This document shows, piece by piece, positions 8,096 through 18,233 of a DNA stretch of 64,000 nt. Positions within the stretch are counted from its first letter, which is position 1, and each line of letters starts with the position of its first letter. The notes beneath the pieces were generated by a model that was not told the DNA's origin, ran no database searches, and saw only the letters and a program-made list of their open reading frames with translations. Origin of the DNA: Aliiroseovarius marinus (lineage in GTDB: Bacteria > Pseudomonadota > Alphaproteobacteria > Rhodobacterales > Rhodobacteraceae). A program made the position numbers and the translations under genes. Where the stretch lies: assembly GCF_004360145.1 (NCBI RefSeq), contig NZ_SAIT01000003.1:124001-188000 (forward strand), read 5' to 3'.

Positions 8096-9520
8096 TCATC
8101 TTGCCGAACTGGGTGCGATGGCTGCGATCTCGCGAAGCCGTGCCCCCACCTGGGCGTTCGAGCCAAAGCCATACCGTGCCCAGCCCAAACTGTCGAGCCG
8201 TAGGCGCGCAGCGTCACTTGCGTTTCCTTTGCGATCAAGCGCTTCGGCCTTGATCATCATCAGCGTGGCCAAAAGCGCGGCATTTTGGGCCTGCCGGACG
8301 GCGGGAAGGTGCGTGTTGATGGTTGCGATGGCTTGGTCCAGATGGCCAGCGGACAGCGCATAAGCGGCCATTTGCACGCCGATATGTGCGGCGTGCAGAT
8401 CGGTGCCGGCGCGGTCACGATAGATCGTCTCGGCGTCTTTGAAGGCCGCAAAGGCGAGCTTGCTGTCAGACTGGATGTGCAACTGACCCATCGCAAACAG
8501 GCTGAAGGCCAGCCGGTTGCCCTGCCACCCTTTCTGCCGCGCGATCGACACGGCGCGCAGGGCGGCTGCCTGACGCGCTTTGATGGGTTTGCCATGACCC
8601 AACGCATCAGAGATGGCACGCTTCCACGCTGCGGGCGTGGGGGGCGTCAAACGCGGGGTGCCTGCTCCGCCGGCTGGGTTCAGCCGTTTCAGTATCGACG
8701 GCAGGTGCTGAGCCACCTCAGCCCGTGACATGCCCGTGCGCAAGTCCGGCGCGTAGTAGGTCCGCAGGATCAGCATGTCGAACCCGGTTAGCACCGTGTG
8801 AAAGTTGTCATCGTTAAAGACGCTGTTTTCCAGCCGGTAGAGGTCGTTCACCGGGCCCAGCGCTTGCGCAATTTCCTCATGCAGGCAGTCCCGCATCTCT
8901 TGCGGGCTGACGTCAGAAGGGATGACTACAGTCATCTGTGTACGCTGCTGCATCCGTGTCCAGTCGGTGCGCGCAGAGCCGCGATGGCGCAGGTAGTCAT
9001 CCCACCCCGCCACGTTGGGTGCCACGAAACAGGCGGCGTGGGGCACGTGCCGTTGCAGATTGCGTTTGGGAATCATCTCGATGGTGATCCGGCCACCCGA
9101 TGAACCCGCTCCGCGACGGATGTTGATACCGGCCTCGTGCCGAAGACGGGTCAGCAGCTGGTCCAGATCGGCCTGCATGCGAGCGGGGGCGCGTCCCGCT
9201 ACGGTGACCGAGATCGGGCCCTCGAACCGCGACAGGACGGGCAGGGGGCGTCCGCTTTCCAGCTGAAAGCTTAGATCCAGAAAATCGCCCATTATCAAGC
9301 TGTTGGAGCGGATAGGACGCGTACCCCGCGTCGCGGGGAAGGCCTTCATGGCAGGCAGAGTCGCGGGCAAGCTGACGCGTCGCGTCGCAACATCATCGAC
9401 ATGCGTGCCGCGTTGAACATGGCTGTCCGGCGCATTCTTATTCGGGCTGGGCACCGCGGCCATACAGCCCGCCAACAGAAAGACAGTAGGGATCAGGAAT
9501 AAGTGGCGACAAGACCGCAT
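8096..9520 (-). CDS. DUF2927 lipoprotein
   Basis: A 474-residue exported lipoprotein. The N-terminus (MRSCRHLFLIPTVFLLAGC) is a basic signal peptide ending in the lipobox LAGC, so Cys19 should be lipidated. I chose the ATG at 9520 because AAGGAG lies eight bases upstream and the signal peptide starts there; an upstream start at 9568 would bury the signal. The central DUF2927 domain contains the typical LHEEIAQALGPVNDLYRL and FNDDNFHTVLTGFDMLILR stretches. The C-terminal third looks helical and repeat-like (TPR/SEL1-type alanine-rich helices). DUF2927 proteins may have a protease-like fold; no function is assigned. Confidence 0.82.
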   Translation of the reverse strand: MRSCRHLFLIPTVFLLAGCMAAVPSPNKNAPDSHVQRGTHVDDVATRRVSLPATLPAMKAFPATRGTRPIRSNSLIMGDFLDLSFQLESGRPLPVLSRFEGPISVTVAGRAPARMQADLDQLLTRLRHEAGINIRRGAGSSGGRITIEMIPKRNLQRHVPHAACFVAPNVAGWDDYLRHRGSARTDWTRMQQRTQMTVVIPSDVSPQEMRDCLHEEIAQALGPVNDLYRLENSVFNDDNFHTVLTGFDMLILRTYYAPDLRTGMSRAEVAQHLPSILKRLNPAGGAGTPRLTPPTPAAWKRAISDALGHGKPIKARQAAALRAVSIARQKGWQGNRLAFSLFAMGQLHIQSDSKLAFAAFKDAETIYRDRAGTDLHAAHIGVQMAAYALSAGHLDQAIATINTHLPAVRQAQNAALLATLMMIKAEALDRKGNASDAARLRLDSLGWARYGFGSNAQVGARLREIAAIAPSSAR

Positions 9521-10108
9521 GGGTAGCTCCTTACACAGCTGAGTGGCGCGCGCAGCAAGGCGGACCACCGCGTATGTGATGTGTTAGGAGCGGGCGAAGA
9601 TGCCCGGCAATATGCAAGCACCCGGCCGATCTGCGGACAGATCGCCGGTTAAGTCGCGCAAGGGGCGCGCGATCCCTGTCGGGCAGGGCCCGGTTGCTCA
9701 GGGTCTCGTTCAAAGCGGTCAGGGTAGCGCCGGGCGGGGCGGTTTCATGTCCCCCGGATCCAACGCCAAACACGCCATGCTGCCTGTAATCGTCCCACCG
9801 ATCACACGGCACCGCAGTGGCGCGGCTCGTCTCGCTCCGAACGGAAATGCAGGCATTGTCTCCCATAACAATACAAACACACCGTTTTCATGCCCCCCCA
9901 GGCATCAGCCAAGCATAGGGTCCAGAGGGGCGAGTCCCAAGAGAAACCCATGCGCACTGGCGATTCAGTCGAATGAAAAGCTAATTCTGTCAATATGTTG
10001 TGGGGTGGAGCTTCATCGGCACAAAGGCAATCTGTCCAAGCGGACCATGATCGCCGAATCAGCGAAAGCCGGTGCCTGTGCTATAATCGGCGTTGAGAGG
10101 ATGGGAAT
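9521..10108. other. 588-base stretch without a convincing gene
   Basis: Long frames exist on both strands here (for example + 9600-10112 and - 9531-9866), but they lack recognisable domains, have no good ribosome binding sites and are rich in low-complexity Arg, Pro and Gly. The sequence is mixed in composition and becomes more AT-rich after about 9850. I see no clear terminator, operator or RNA. It may hold promoters for the divergent genes on either side, or a decayed gene. Confidence 0.4.
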
Positions 10109-10309
10109 ATGACCAACGCTTACGCATATGCATGTCGCGACTGTGAGGGGATGGAGGCATGCCCGGCCAGTGTCGTTGCTGAGAGCAAAGAGGAAGTTTG
10201 GAAGCTGATGGAGCTGCACGCCCGGGTCGCGCATGATGAAGATCCGGCGGATTGGGACCAAGCCACGCGTGACTATTTGGGCACGCTGATCAAACCGGTG
10301 ACGGTCTAG
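10109..10309 (+). CDS. DUF1059-like small protein
   Basis: A 66-residue soluble protein. Cysteines in CRDCEGMEACP near the N-terminus and histidines in ELHARVAHDED suggest a small metal-binding or zinc-ribbon-like unit. DUF1059 proteins have this pattern of N-terminal Cys, a SKEEVWKLMELHARVAH-like helix and an acidic end. The ATG at 10109 follows a GAGAGGATGGGA stretch. It stands alone and is convergent with moxR. No function is known. Confidence 0.65.
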   Translation: MTNAYAYACRDCEGMEACPASVVAESKEEVWKLMELHARVAHDEDPADWDQATRDYLGTLIKPVTV

Positions 10310-10391
10310 GGAATGCTGTCCGAAGCCTGACAGATTTCAGGCGATCTCGGATCGGGAAACCGCCTGAAAACATAGAGAATTGTATGCTGGC

Positions 10392-11237
10392 TTAGCGCTG
10401 ACCGCGCGCCATAAAGGCCAGCCGTTCGAACAGATGCACGTCCTGTTCGTTTTTGAGCAGCGCCCCATGCAGCGTGGGCAGCGCGCTTGCGCCGTCGCGC
10501 TTCAGTTCGGCCGGGTCGATGTCCTCGGCCAGAAGCAGCTTCAGCCAGTCCAGAACCTCCGAGGTCGACGGCTTTTTCTTCAGGCCGGGCTGTTCGCGGA
10601 TTTCATAGAATTGGGTCAGCGCTTCGGTCAGCAGACGCGGCTTGATGCCCGGGTGGTGCACCTCGACGATGCGCGACATGGTGTCGGCATCCGGGAAGCG
10701 GATATAGTGGAAGAAGCAGCGGCGCAGGAACGCGTCGGGCAGTTCCTTTTCGTTGTTCGAGGTGATGATGATGATCGGGCGATGCTTGGCGCGGATGGTT
10801 TCGCCAGTCTCGTAGACGTGAAACTCCATCTTATCCAGCTCTTGCAGCAGGTCGTTCGGAAACTCGATATCGGCCTTGTCGATCTCGTCGATCAGCAGAA
10901 CGACACGCTCGTCGGCCTCAAATGCCTCCCACAGCTTGCCGCGTTTGATGTAGTTCTTGACGTCATGAACACGTTCGTCGCCCAACTGGCTGTCGCGCAG
11001 ACGGCTGACCGCGTCATACTCATAGAGACCCTGTTGCGCTTTGGTGGTGGACTTGATGTTCCACTCGATCATGCGCGCACCAAGGGCACTTGCGACCTGC
11101 AGGGCAAGCTCGGTCTTACCGGTGCCGGGTTCGCCTTTCACCAGAAGCGGACGTTCCAAGGTCACTGCCGCGTTCACGGCGACCTTCAGGTCATCTGTGG
11201 CCACATAGCTGTCGGTTCCGTCAAAGCGATTGGTCAT
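10392..11237 (-). CDS. MoxR-family AAA+ ATPase
   Basis: A 281-residue AAA+ ATPase. Walker A is GEPGTGKTELAL (about residue 38), Walker B is VVLLIDEIDKAD (about residue 104), sensor 1 is IIITSNNEKELPD, and an arginine-finger region follows at DAFLRRCFFHYIRFP. This is the MoxR subgroup, whose members act with VWA proteins in complex assembly. The CoxE-like VWA gene at 6698-7882 on the same strand is the likely partner. The start at 11237 (MTNRFDGTDSY) is favoured by AAGGA seven bases upstream; an in-frame ATG at 11243 overlaps that site. Confidence 0.9.
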   Translation of the reverse strand: MTNRFDGTDSYVATDDLKVAVNAAVTLERPLLVKGEPGTGKTELALQVASALGARMIEWNIKSTTKAQQGLYEYDAVSRLRDSQLGDERVHDVKNYIKRGKLWEAFEADERVVLLIDEIDKADIEFPNDLLQELDKMEFHVYETGETIRAKHRPIIIITSNNEKELPDAFLRRCFFHYIRFPDADTMSRIVEVHHPGIKPRLLTEALTQFYEIREQPGLKKKPSTSEVLDWLKLLLAEDIDPAELKRDGASALPTLHGALLKNEQDVHLFERLAFMARGQR

Positions 11238-11559
11238 GCCCATTCCTTACATCCGGTGCGTACGATGTGTGACGAGGTAAACGGAGCAGCCCATTTTGGC
11301 AAGGCCAAGGCGCTTTGACGCTACGACGCCGAATTGAAATCCGTGGTTGCGCATTCCTTGGGCAAGATGCCAACAAATTGAACGCGAGATGTCATGCGCT
11401 ATCAGTGGGTTAGTTGAAAGCGCCGAAATGCTTTACGGGGTTAAGTTTTTCAGGCGTGACATTCCATGTTAGCGGGTGTACATCAGCGCCAGAAGAAACC
11501 GGGCGCTTACTGGCGAAAAGGTCTCCAGGAACCGCGATCCGGTAGTAGAGGGAGTTGGT
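11238..11559. other. Intergenic region between moxR and dksA
   Basis: About 320 bases separate two divergent genes. I see no recognisable gene. It should hold the promoters of both, but no clear -35/-10 pair or operator stands out; the dksA side ends in GAGGGAG just before the start. Confidence 0.5.
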
Positions 11560-11982
11560 ATGAAAGCCGAGACTTTCCTGTCCGACGATTATCGGCCAGC
11601 AGAAGACGAACCGTTTATGAATGACAGGCAGCTGGAGTACTTCCGGCGTAAACTTGAAGCGTGGAAGGCAGAGCTTCTGGACGAAAGCCGCCACACGATT
11701 GAAGGCCTGCAAGACAGCACGCGTAACATTCCTGACATCGCGGATCGCGCCTCGGAAGAGACGGACCGTGCGTTGGAACTGCGCACCCGCGACCGCGCAC
11801 GCAAGCTTGTGTCCAAGATTGATCAGGCGCTGCGCCGGATCGACGAAGGTGAATACGGCTATTGCGAAGACACCGGCGAGCCGATCTCGCTGAAGCGTCT
11901 GGATGCACGCCCGATCGCGACGCTGAGCCTTGAGGCACAGGAACGTCACGAGCGCCGCGAAAAGGTGCACCGCGACGACTGA
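11560..11982 (+). CDS. dksA: DksA-type RNA polymerase-binding transcription factor (single-cysteine form)
   Basis: A 140-residue DksA homologue, which binds the RNA polymerase secondary channel and works with ppGpp to control rRNA and amino-acid promoters. The coiled-coil tip keeps the key residues Asp62 and Ala64 (DIADRASEE, equal to E. coli D74 and A76), and the flanking helices are close to E. coli. Only one of the four zinc-binding cysteines remains: Cys102, with Thr105, Ser123 and Ala126 at the other positions. Such non-canonical DksA proteins are known in alphaproteobacteria. The ATG at 11560 has GAGGGAG upstream; an in-frame extension to 11476 looks non-coding. Confidence 0.92.
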   Translation: MKAETFLSDDYRPAEDEPFMNDRQLEYFRRKLEAWKAELLDESRHTIEGLQDSTRNIPDIADRASEETDRALELRTRDRARKLVSKIDQALRRIDEGEYGYCEDTGEPISLKRLDARPIATLSLEAQERHERREKVHRDD

Positions 11983-12058
11983 TCCGGGGCCACGTGCACC
12001 GCGCAGGTTGGAGGACGGCGCGATTTGTCACGTACCCTAGGAAAAAGAACCATGTCAC

Positions 12059-12090
12059 AAAGGCGGCGGGCTTACCGTCGCCTTTGTCGT
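12059..12090 (+). terminator. Possible dksA terminator
   Basis: The stem AAAGGCG/CGCCTTT, with an inner CGG/CCG pair, lies about 80 bases after dksA. The following T-run is weak (TGTCGTTG), so this may be a processing hairpin rather than a strong terminator. Confidence 0.4.
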
Positions 12091-12145
12091 TGAAGGGGGC
12101 AGAGCTTCGACAATGACGCAGATGCGCAGCAGGGACCACGTGAGC

Positions 12146-13312
12146 ATGATCAAGGATCAGCAAATCACCATCTTAGGCGCCGGGATTGGCGGGTTGGCGG
12201 CGGCTGTTGCCTTGGCCCAGCGCGGCGCGACGGTAACGGTTCTGGAACAAGCCCCGGCCATCACCGAAGTTGGCGCCGGGTTTCAGATCAGCCCGAACGG
12301 TGTCCGGGTTCTGGACGCCTTGGGGCTGGGCGACAAGGCGCGCGCGCAGGCCGTGCGGGGGCAGGGTGTCTGGCTGCGGGATGGTGTCTCGGGGCATGGC
12401 GTTCTGGATCTGGATTTCCGCACGCTAAAGCCAGACGACACGTTCCTGCTGTACCATCGCGCAGATCTTCAAAAGCTGCTGTACGAGGCCGCGCTGGATG
12501 CGGGCGTTACGATCACATGTGGACAGCGGGTTCAGGCGGTGCAACCGGGGGCGGATGGCACCGAAGTCACGCTGGACGGCCAAGATCCCGTCAATATGGG
12601 GTTCGTGGTCGGCGCAGACGGGCTACATTCCGTGATGCGCGCGGCGTTGAATGGACCGGCCACGCCAGAGTTCACCGGGCAAGTGGCGTGGCGCGCGCTG
12701 GTGCCTGCCACAGGCCGCGAACAGTCTGAAGCCACCGTGTTCATGGGGCCGGGGCGCCACATGGTGACCTATCCGCTGCGGGAGGGCAGCGTCGTCAACA
12801 TCGTCGCCGTCGAAGAGCGCGACACGTGGGCCGAAGAAGGCTGGTTTCACAAGGATGATCCGGCCAATCTGTTGGCGGCATTTTCGGGCTTTTGTGATGA
12901 CGCCATGGCGCTTTTGGAACGCGTGGACGAGGCGCATATCTGGGGGCTGTTTCTACACCCCGTGGCCGAGCATTGGCATCAGGGGCAGGCGGTGCTTTTG
13001 GGTGACGCGGCCCATCCCACCTTGCCCTTCATGGCGCAAGGCGCCGTGATGGCGCTTGAGGACGCATGGGTGCTGGCCGATTGTCTGGATCGGTTCGGGG
13101 TCGCGCGTGGCCCTGCGGTTTATCAGGACAAGCGCCGTCCGCGCACGGCCAAGATCGTCGCCGAGGCGCATAAGAACGCACGCAACTATCACTATGCCAA
13201 TCCGCTGGTGCGCAGCGCAGGGCACACGGCGATGCGGATGATCGGGCGGTTTGCGCCGCACGCGTTGATGCGGCGCTATGATTGGATCTATGACTTCGAC
13301 GTCACCGCTTAA
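12146..13312 (+). CDS. FAD-dependent aromatic-ring monooxygenase (salicylate hydroxylase-like)
   Basis: A 388-residue flavoprotein of the PHBH/UbiH group. Near the N-terminus ILGAGIGGLAAAVALA is the FAD-binding GxGxxG motif. VVGADGLHSVMR in the middle is the DG motif, and LLGDAAHPTLPFMAQG is the GD motif that closes the FAD site. These enzymes use NAD(P)H and O2 to hydroxylate aromatic acids such as salicylate or 3-hydroxybenzoate; the substrate here is not known. I prefer the start MIKDQQITILG at 12146; an upstream ATG at 12113 would add 11 residues. The gene is convergent with the lyase gene, their ends overlapping by four bases. Confidence 0.85.
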   Translation: MIKDQQITILGAGIGGLAAAVALAQRGATVTVLEQAPAITEVGAGFQISPNGVRVLDALGLGDKARAQAVRGQGVWLRDGVSGHGVLDLDFRTLKPDDTFLLYHRADLQKLLYEAALDAGVTITCGQRVQAVQPGADGTEVTLDGQDPVNMGFVVGADGLHSVMRAALNGPATPEFTGQVAWRALVPATGREQSEATVFMGPGRHMVTYPLREGSVVNIVAVEERDTWAEEGWFHKDDPANLLAAFSGFCDDAMALLERVDEAHIWGLFLHPVAEHWHQGQAVLLGDAAHPTLPFMAQGAVMALEDAWVLADCLDRFGVARGPAVYQDKRRPRTAKIVAEAHKNARNYHYANPLVRSAGHTAMRMIGRFAPHALMRRYDWIYDFDVTA

Positions 13313-14121
13313 AGCAACGCGTCGATCTTGCCACCTGAGATGCTTTTGCCCAACAGGCTGAAATCTCCGTCTTTGAACATGCCTTGGGCCGTGTCGAAGA
13401 TCACCCGATGCGTCGCGCGCGCAAGTGCTGATCCCAGAGAGATCCGCGCCACACCCGCCTTAGCAAATTCAGCGCGGCTGTGTTGGGTGAATGGGCCTGC
13501 GGCCAATGCATTCACCGGCAACTCGGTCGCCGCGCAAATCGCCGCCTGATCCTCGATCGTGCCGGGCAGGGGGATGTACAGACAATCCGCCCCTGCGTCT
13601 TCATATCCCTTCAGCCGCGCCATCGCTTCAGACAGATTATACTGTCCGTTCATCACGCCGTCCGCGCGGGCGACCAGAACGAAGTCACCGGGAAGCGCGC
13701 GGGCGGCGGCGGCGGCGGCACGGATGCGCTCAATCGCCTTGTCGCGGGCATAGGGTTTGGCGTCGGGAAGCGCCGTGTCTTCAATCGAGATACCCGCCAG
13801 TCCGGCCTCGAAGGCCAGTTTCACGGTCTCGGCGCAGGTGTCCGGATCATCGCCAAAGCCGTTTTCAAAATCGCCGGACACAGGCACGTTCACAGCCGCC
13901 ACCAAATCCTGCGCATGGGCTAGCGCCTCGTCGCGGGTCACATGGCCCATATCCGGGCGACCCAGTGTGAAAGCGTGTGCGGCCGAGGATGTGGCAATGG
14001 CTTCCGCACCAAGGGCGGCCAGCATCTTGGCGCTGCCGATGTCCCATGCGTTGGCCAGAATGAACGGGTTTCCCTTTTGATGCAGGGCGCGAAAGGCGGT
14101 GCCGCGGTTGCTGTCGGTCAT
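13309..14121 (-). CDS. Isocitrate lyase/PEP mutase superfamily enzyme
   Basis: A 270-residue (beta/alpha)8-barrel enzyme of the ICL/PEPM superfamily. It shows the metal-binding acidic motif SGDFENGFGDDPDTC and the strand motif GLAGISIEDTALPD. The true phosphonomutase motif EDK...NS is absent (EDT instead), and the isocitrate lyase KKCGH motif is missing. A C-C lyase or oxaloacetate hydrolase/decarboxylase-like role is therefore more likely than making phosphonates. It overlaps the start of its gene with the stop of the aminotransferase gene (ATGA), so the two are translated together and may serve one pathway. Confidence 0.85.
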   Translation of the reverse strand: MTDSNRGTAFRALHQKGNPFILANAWDIGSAKMLAALGAEAIATSSAAHAFTLGRPDMGHVTRDEALAHAQDLVAAVNVPVSGDFENGFGDDPDTCAETVKLAFEAGLAGISIEDTALPDAKPYARDKAIERIRAAAAAARALPGDFVLVARADGVMNGQYNLSEAMARLKGYEDAGADCLYIPLPGTIEDQAAICAATELPVNALAAGPFTQHSRAEFAKAGVARISLGSALARATHRVIFDTAQGMFKDGDFSLLGKSISGGKIDALL

Positions 14122-15302
14122 AGGGGTCCTCCGGTGCTCAATGTGTTCGCAAATGAAATCAGGCGCTCAACGGCGTCTAAAAAGCGGTCGTCGTCGATGG
14201 TCATGGCGATGCGGATATGGCCTGCGGCAGCGTGGCCGAAGCTTTCGCCCGGCATGACCGCGATATGCTCTTCATCCAGCAGGCGTAGGGCAAATTCTTC
14301 GCCCGACAGGCCGGTCGCACGGATGTCCGCCATCAAATACATGGCTCCGTCCGAGGGGATCAGACGTGCGGCCTCTTGCCCCGAGAACAGCGGCGTAGCC
14401 GCGTCACGGCGTCGGCGGAAGGGGGCGGCGATGTCAGCCTCGAACCCCGGTCCTTGGCGCAGGGCGAACAGGGCTGCGTCTTGAATGAACCCCGCCACGC
14501 CGTAATTGGTGTTGATGGCGAGCGTTGCCAGATGCGCAATCGCCTCGTCCGGACCGATGATCCAACCCAACCGACTGCCCGTCATCGCATGGCTTTTCGA
14601 CATGGATCCGACAACCAAAGTGCGCTCGGCCATGCCGGGCAGGGTGCGGGGGGACAGGTGGGCACCGTGCCAGACCTGACTGTCATAGACCTCGTCCGAG
14701 ATCAGCCACAGATCCTCGTCCCGGCAGATCTGCGCCAACCCGTGCAGCGTCTCGTCGGAATAGATCACGCCAGTCGGGTTGTTCGGCGTGTTGATCAGCA
14801 GGCTTTTCGCGCCTTTCGCGGCGCGACGTACCGCATTCAGATCCGGTTGAAACCCGTCACGAGACCGCGCAAGAACCGCCACCGCCTTGGCGCCCACAGA
14901 CCGGATCGTGCCGGGATAGGTGGCGTAGTGCGGATCAATGAACAGCGCCGTGTCGCCATCGTCGCAGGCAGCCATATGAGCAGCGAACAGCGCGGCCTGT
15001 CCGCCGGGTGTGATCAGCACGTTCTGGCGCTTGGTGTCCACATGGCTCTGTTCTTCCACGCGCTTCGCTACCGCATCGCGCAACGCAGGCGTACCGGGAA
15101 TGTCGGCATATCCGGTGTGACCACCAACAGCGGCCTCATACATCGCGGTCAGGATCGAGGGATCGGTGCGGATGTCATGTTCGCCGATGGTCAGCTCGGT
15201 CACGTCGACACCGGCAGCCTTCATCGCGCGGGCCTTGTAGAAGACGCCCCACCCGTCATCCCCGCCGTCCAGAATGCCCTGAATGCGCGTCGAGAGTTTC
15301 AT
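14118..15302 (-). CDS. PLP-dependent class I/II aminotransferase
   Basis: A 394-residue fold-type I aminotransferase. The PLP-binding Lys236 lies in VVGSMSKSHAMTGSRLGW, the ring-stacking region is GGQAALFAAH, and LINTPNNPTGVIYSD and the C-terminal Arg in GHIRIAMTI fit substrate binding. The ATG at 15302 starts the conserved MKLSTRIQGILDGGDD. The same frame is open to 16310, but that part runs antisense through guaB and is not real. Substrate unknown; aspartate/tyrosine-type or succinyldiaminopimelate-type aminotransferases are close. It is the first gene of a two-gene unit with the ICL/PEPM-like enzyme. Confidence 0.87.
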   Translation of the reverse strand: MKLSTRIQGILDGGDDGWGVFYKARAMKAAGVDVTELTIGEHDIRTDPSILTAMYEAAVGGHTGYADIPGTPALRDAVAKRVEEQSHVDTKRQNVLITPGGQAALFAAHMAACDDGDTALFIDPHYATYPGTIRSVGAKAVAVLARSRDGFQPDLNAVRRAAKGAKSLLINTPNNPTGVIYSDETLHGLAQICRDEDLWLISDEVYDSQVWHGAHLSPRTLPGMAERTLVVGSMSKSHAMTGSRLGWIIGPDEAIAHLATLAINTNYGVAGFIQDAALFALRQGPGFEADIAAPFRRRRDAATPLFSGQEAARLIPSDGAMYLMADIRATGLSGEEFALRLLDEEHIAVMPGESFGHAAAGHIRIAMTIDDDRFLDAVERLISFANTLSTGGPL

Positions 15303-15467
15303 CACAGTCTCGCCATGTTCACATTTTTTCCACCCCAGAAGTTCACGGCCAATTCCGATTGTCAAACCCCGGATTTCCCTTCGAAACGCCAGCCTCAAAG
15401 AAAACAGGGCCTTTCGGGGCAGAAATATCACCTCCCCCCTTTCCAAATGCCCCAACCCATGAGATAG

Positions 15468-16952
<1,485 letters not shown>

Positions 16953-16973
16953 GCCAGTGACGGAGACCCTGCA

Positions 16974-18143
16974 ATGACGCCCGGAGCCCGCGTGGCCGCC
17001 GCGATCGAGGTGCTCGATAGCTATTTGTCCGGCACACCGGTCGAGCAAGCCCTGACCGGCTGGGCGCGCAGCCGTCGTTTTGCAGGCTCGAAAGACCGAG
17101 CCGCCATTCGCGATCACGTGTTTGATGCTGTGCGCCGCTTGGCGTCCTCGCAGGCGCTTGGCGGCGGTGTGGACGGGCGTGCGGTGATGATTGGGCTTTT
17201 GCGCGGGCAGGGGGGTGATCCGGCCGAACTGTTCACTGGGGAAGGCCACGCGCCTGCAGTGTTGAGTGACACCGAAATGGCTGTCGAAGCTCAGATGACC
17301 CGCGCGCAGGCGCTTGACTGTCCGGACTGGCTGTTGCCGGAGTTCGATCGCAGCCTTGGCGCGGATGCCGACGCGCTATTGAGTAGTCTTCGCAACCGCG
17401 CGCCTGTGTTCGTACGCGCCAATCGGGCGAAATGCGATCGGGAGAGAGCCGCGGCGATCTTGGCCGAGGATGGGATCGACACGCAGCCGTCTTCGCTGGC
17501 GTCCACGGCGCTGGAAGTTGTCACAAACCCGCGCAAAATCAAAACCTCACGCGCCTTTCTGGACGGCTATGTCGAGCTTCAGGATGCGGCGTCCCAAGCC
17601 GTGATCGAGGCGCTGAACATCCAGCCCGGCATGCGGGTTCTGGACTATTGCGCAGGTGGTGGCGGCAAGGCACTGGCCATGGCCGCTCTAGGCGCAGATG
17701 TCACCGCCCATGATTTGTCGTGGGAGCGGATGAAAGACATCCCAGCTCGGGCCGAACGCGCCGGTGTCACGATCAAACGTGTCCGGCACAGTGACCTAAA
17801 GGGGCTTGGGGGCTTCGATCTGGTGCTGGCAGACGCCCCATGTTCCGGCAGCGGATCGTGGCGCCGTGCCCCGCATGGGAAGTGGCTTTTGACGCCTGAG
17901 AAACTGGCCACGATCCAGTCCGCCCAGCGCGACATCCTGCGCGCGATGTCATCCTATCTGACACAAGGCGGGAGCATGGCTTATGCGACCTGCTCGGTCC
18001 TGAAAAGCGAAAATCAGGATCAGGTGCAGGCGTTTCTAAGTGATTGTGATGGCTACCAGATCACAGCCGAGCGCCAATTCACACCGCTGGATGGCGGCGA
18101 TGGATTTTACGTGTCACAACTTATGCACAATTCCGGCAAATAA
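16974..18143 (+). CDS. RsmB/NOP-family RNA cytosine-5 methyltransferase
   Basis: A 389-residue methyltransferase with an N-terminal helical NusB-like region and a C-terminal SAM domain. The SAM motif is VLDYCAGGGGKALAM. The two catalytic cysteines lie in DAPCSGSGSWRR and YATCSVLKSEN. These are the marks of the RsmB/RsmF/NSUN group, which methylates C5 of cytosine in rRNA or tRNA. R. sphaeroides-type genomes usually have several paralogues; which site this one modifies cannot be told. It sits just after guaB on the same strand. Confidence 0.9.
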   Translation: MTPGARVAAAIEVLDSYLSGTPVEQALTGWARSRRFAGSKDRAAIRDHVFDAVRRLASSQALGGGVDGRAVMIGLLRGQGGDPAELFTGEGHAPAVLSDTEMAVEAQMTRAQALDCPDWLLPEFDRSLGADADALLSSLRNRAPVFVRANRAKCDRERAAAILAEDGIDTQPSSLASTALEVVTNPRKIKTSRAFLDGYVELQDAASQAVIEALNIQPGMRVLDYCAGGGGKALAMAALGADVTAHDLSWERMKDIPARAERAGVTIKRVRHSDLKGLGGFDLVLADAPCSGSGSWRRAPHGKWLLTPEKLATIQSAQRDILRAMSSYLTQGGSMAYATCSVLKSENQDQVQAFLSDCDGYQITAERQFTPLDGGDGFYVSQLMHNSGK

Positions 18144-18174
18144 AAAACAATCATAGGTAGTCTACCTTCCTTCA

Positions 18175-18190
18175 TTAATCGGACATTAAC
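18175..18190 (+). promoter_or_regulatory. CtrA-type box upstream of cckA
   Basis: TTAATCGGACATTAAC matches the full CtrA consensus TTAA-N7-TTAA(C) exactly. It ends 43 bases before the cckA start codon, a position that would overlap a promoter. An imperfect CCTCTT/AAGAGG hairpin follows at 18191-18211. CtrA control of cckA is inference from the motif. Confidence 0.6.
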
Positions 18191-18233
18191 CCTCTTCTTT
18201 CAGAAAAGAGGGGATTTCTGAGAAGGAACCATC

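Noticed and set aside
9531-9866. Minus-strand 111-residue frame upstream of the DUF2927 gene
   Set aside because: Arg-rich sequence with no recognisable pattern; it overlaps the likely promoter of the lipoprotein gene.
9600-10112. Plus-strand 170-residue frame in the gap before the DUF1059-like gene
   Set aside because: No domain, low-complexity composition, no ribosome binding site, and overlapping frames on the other strand of equal quality.
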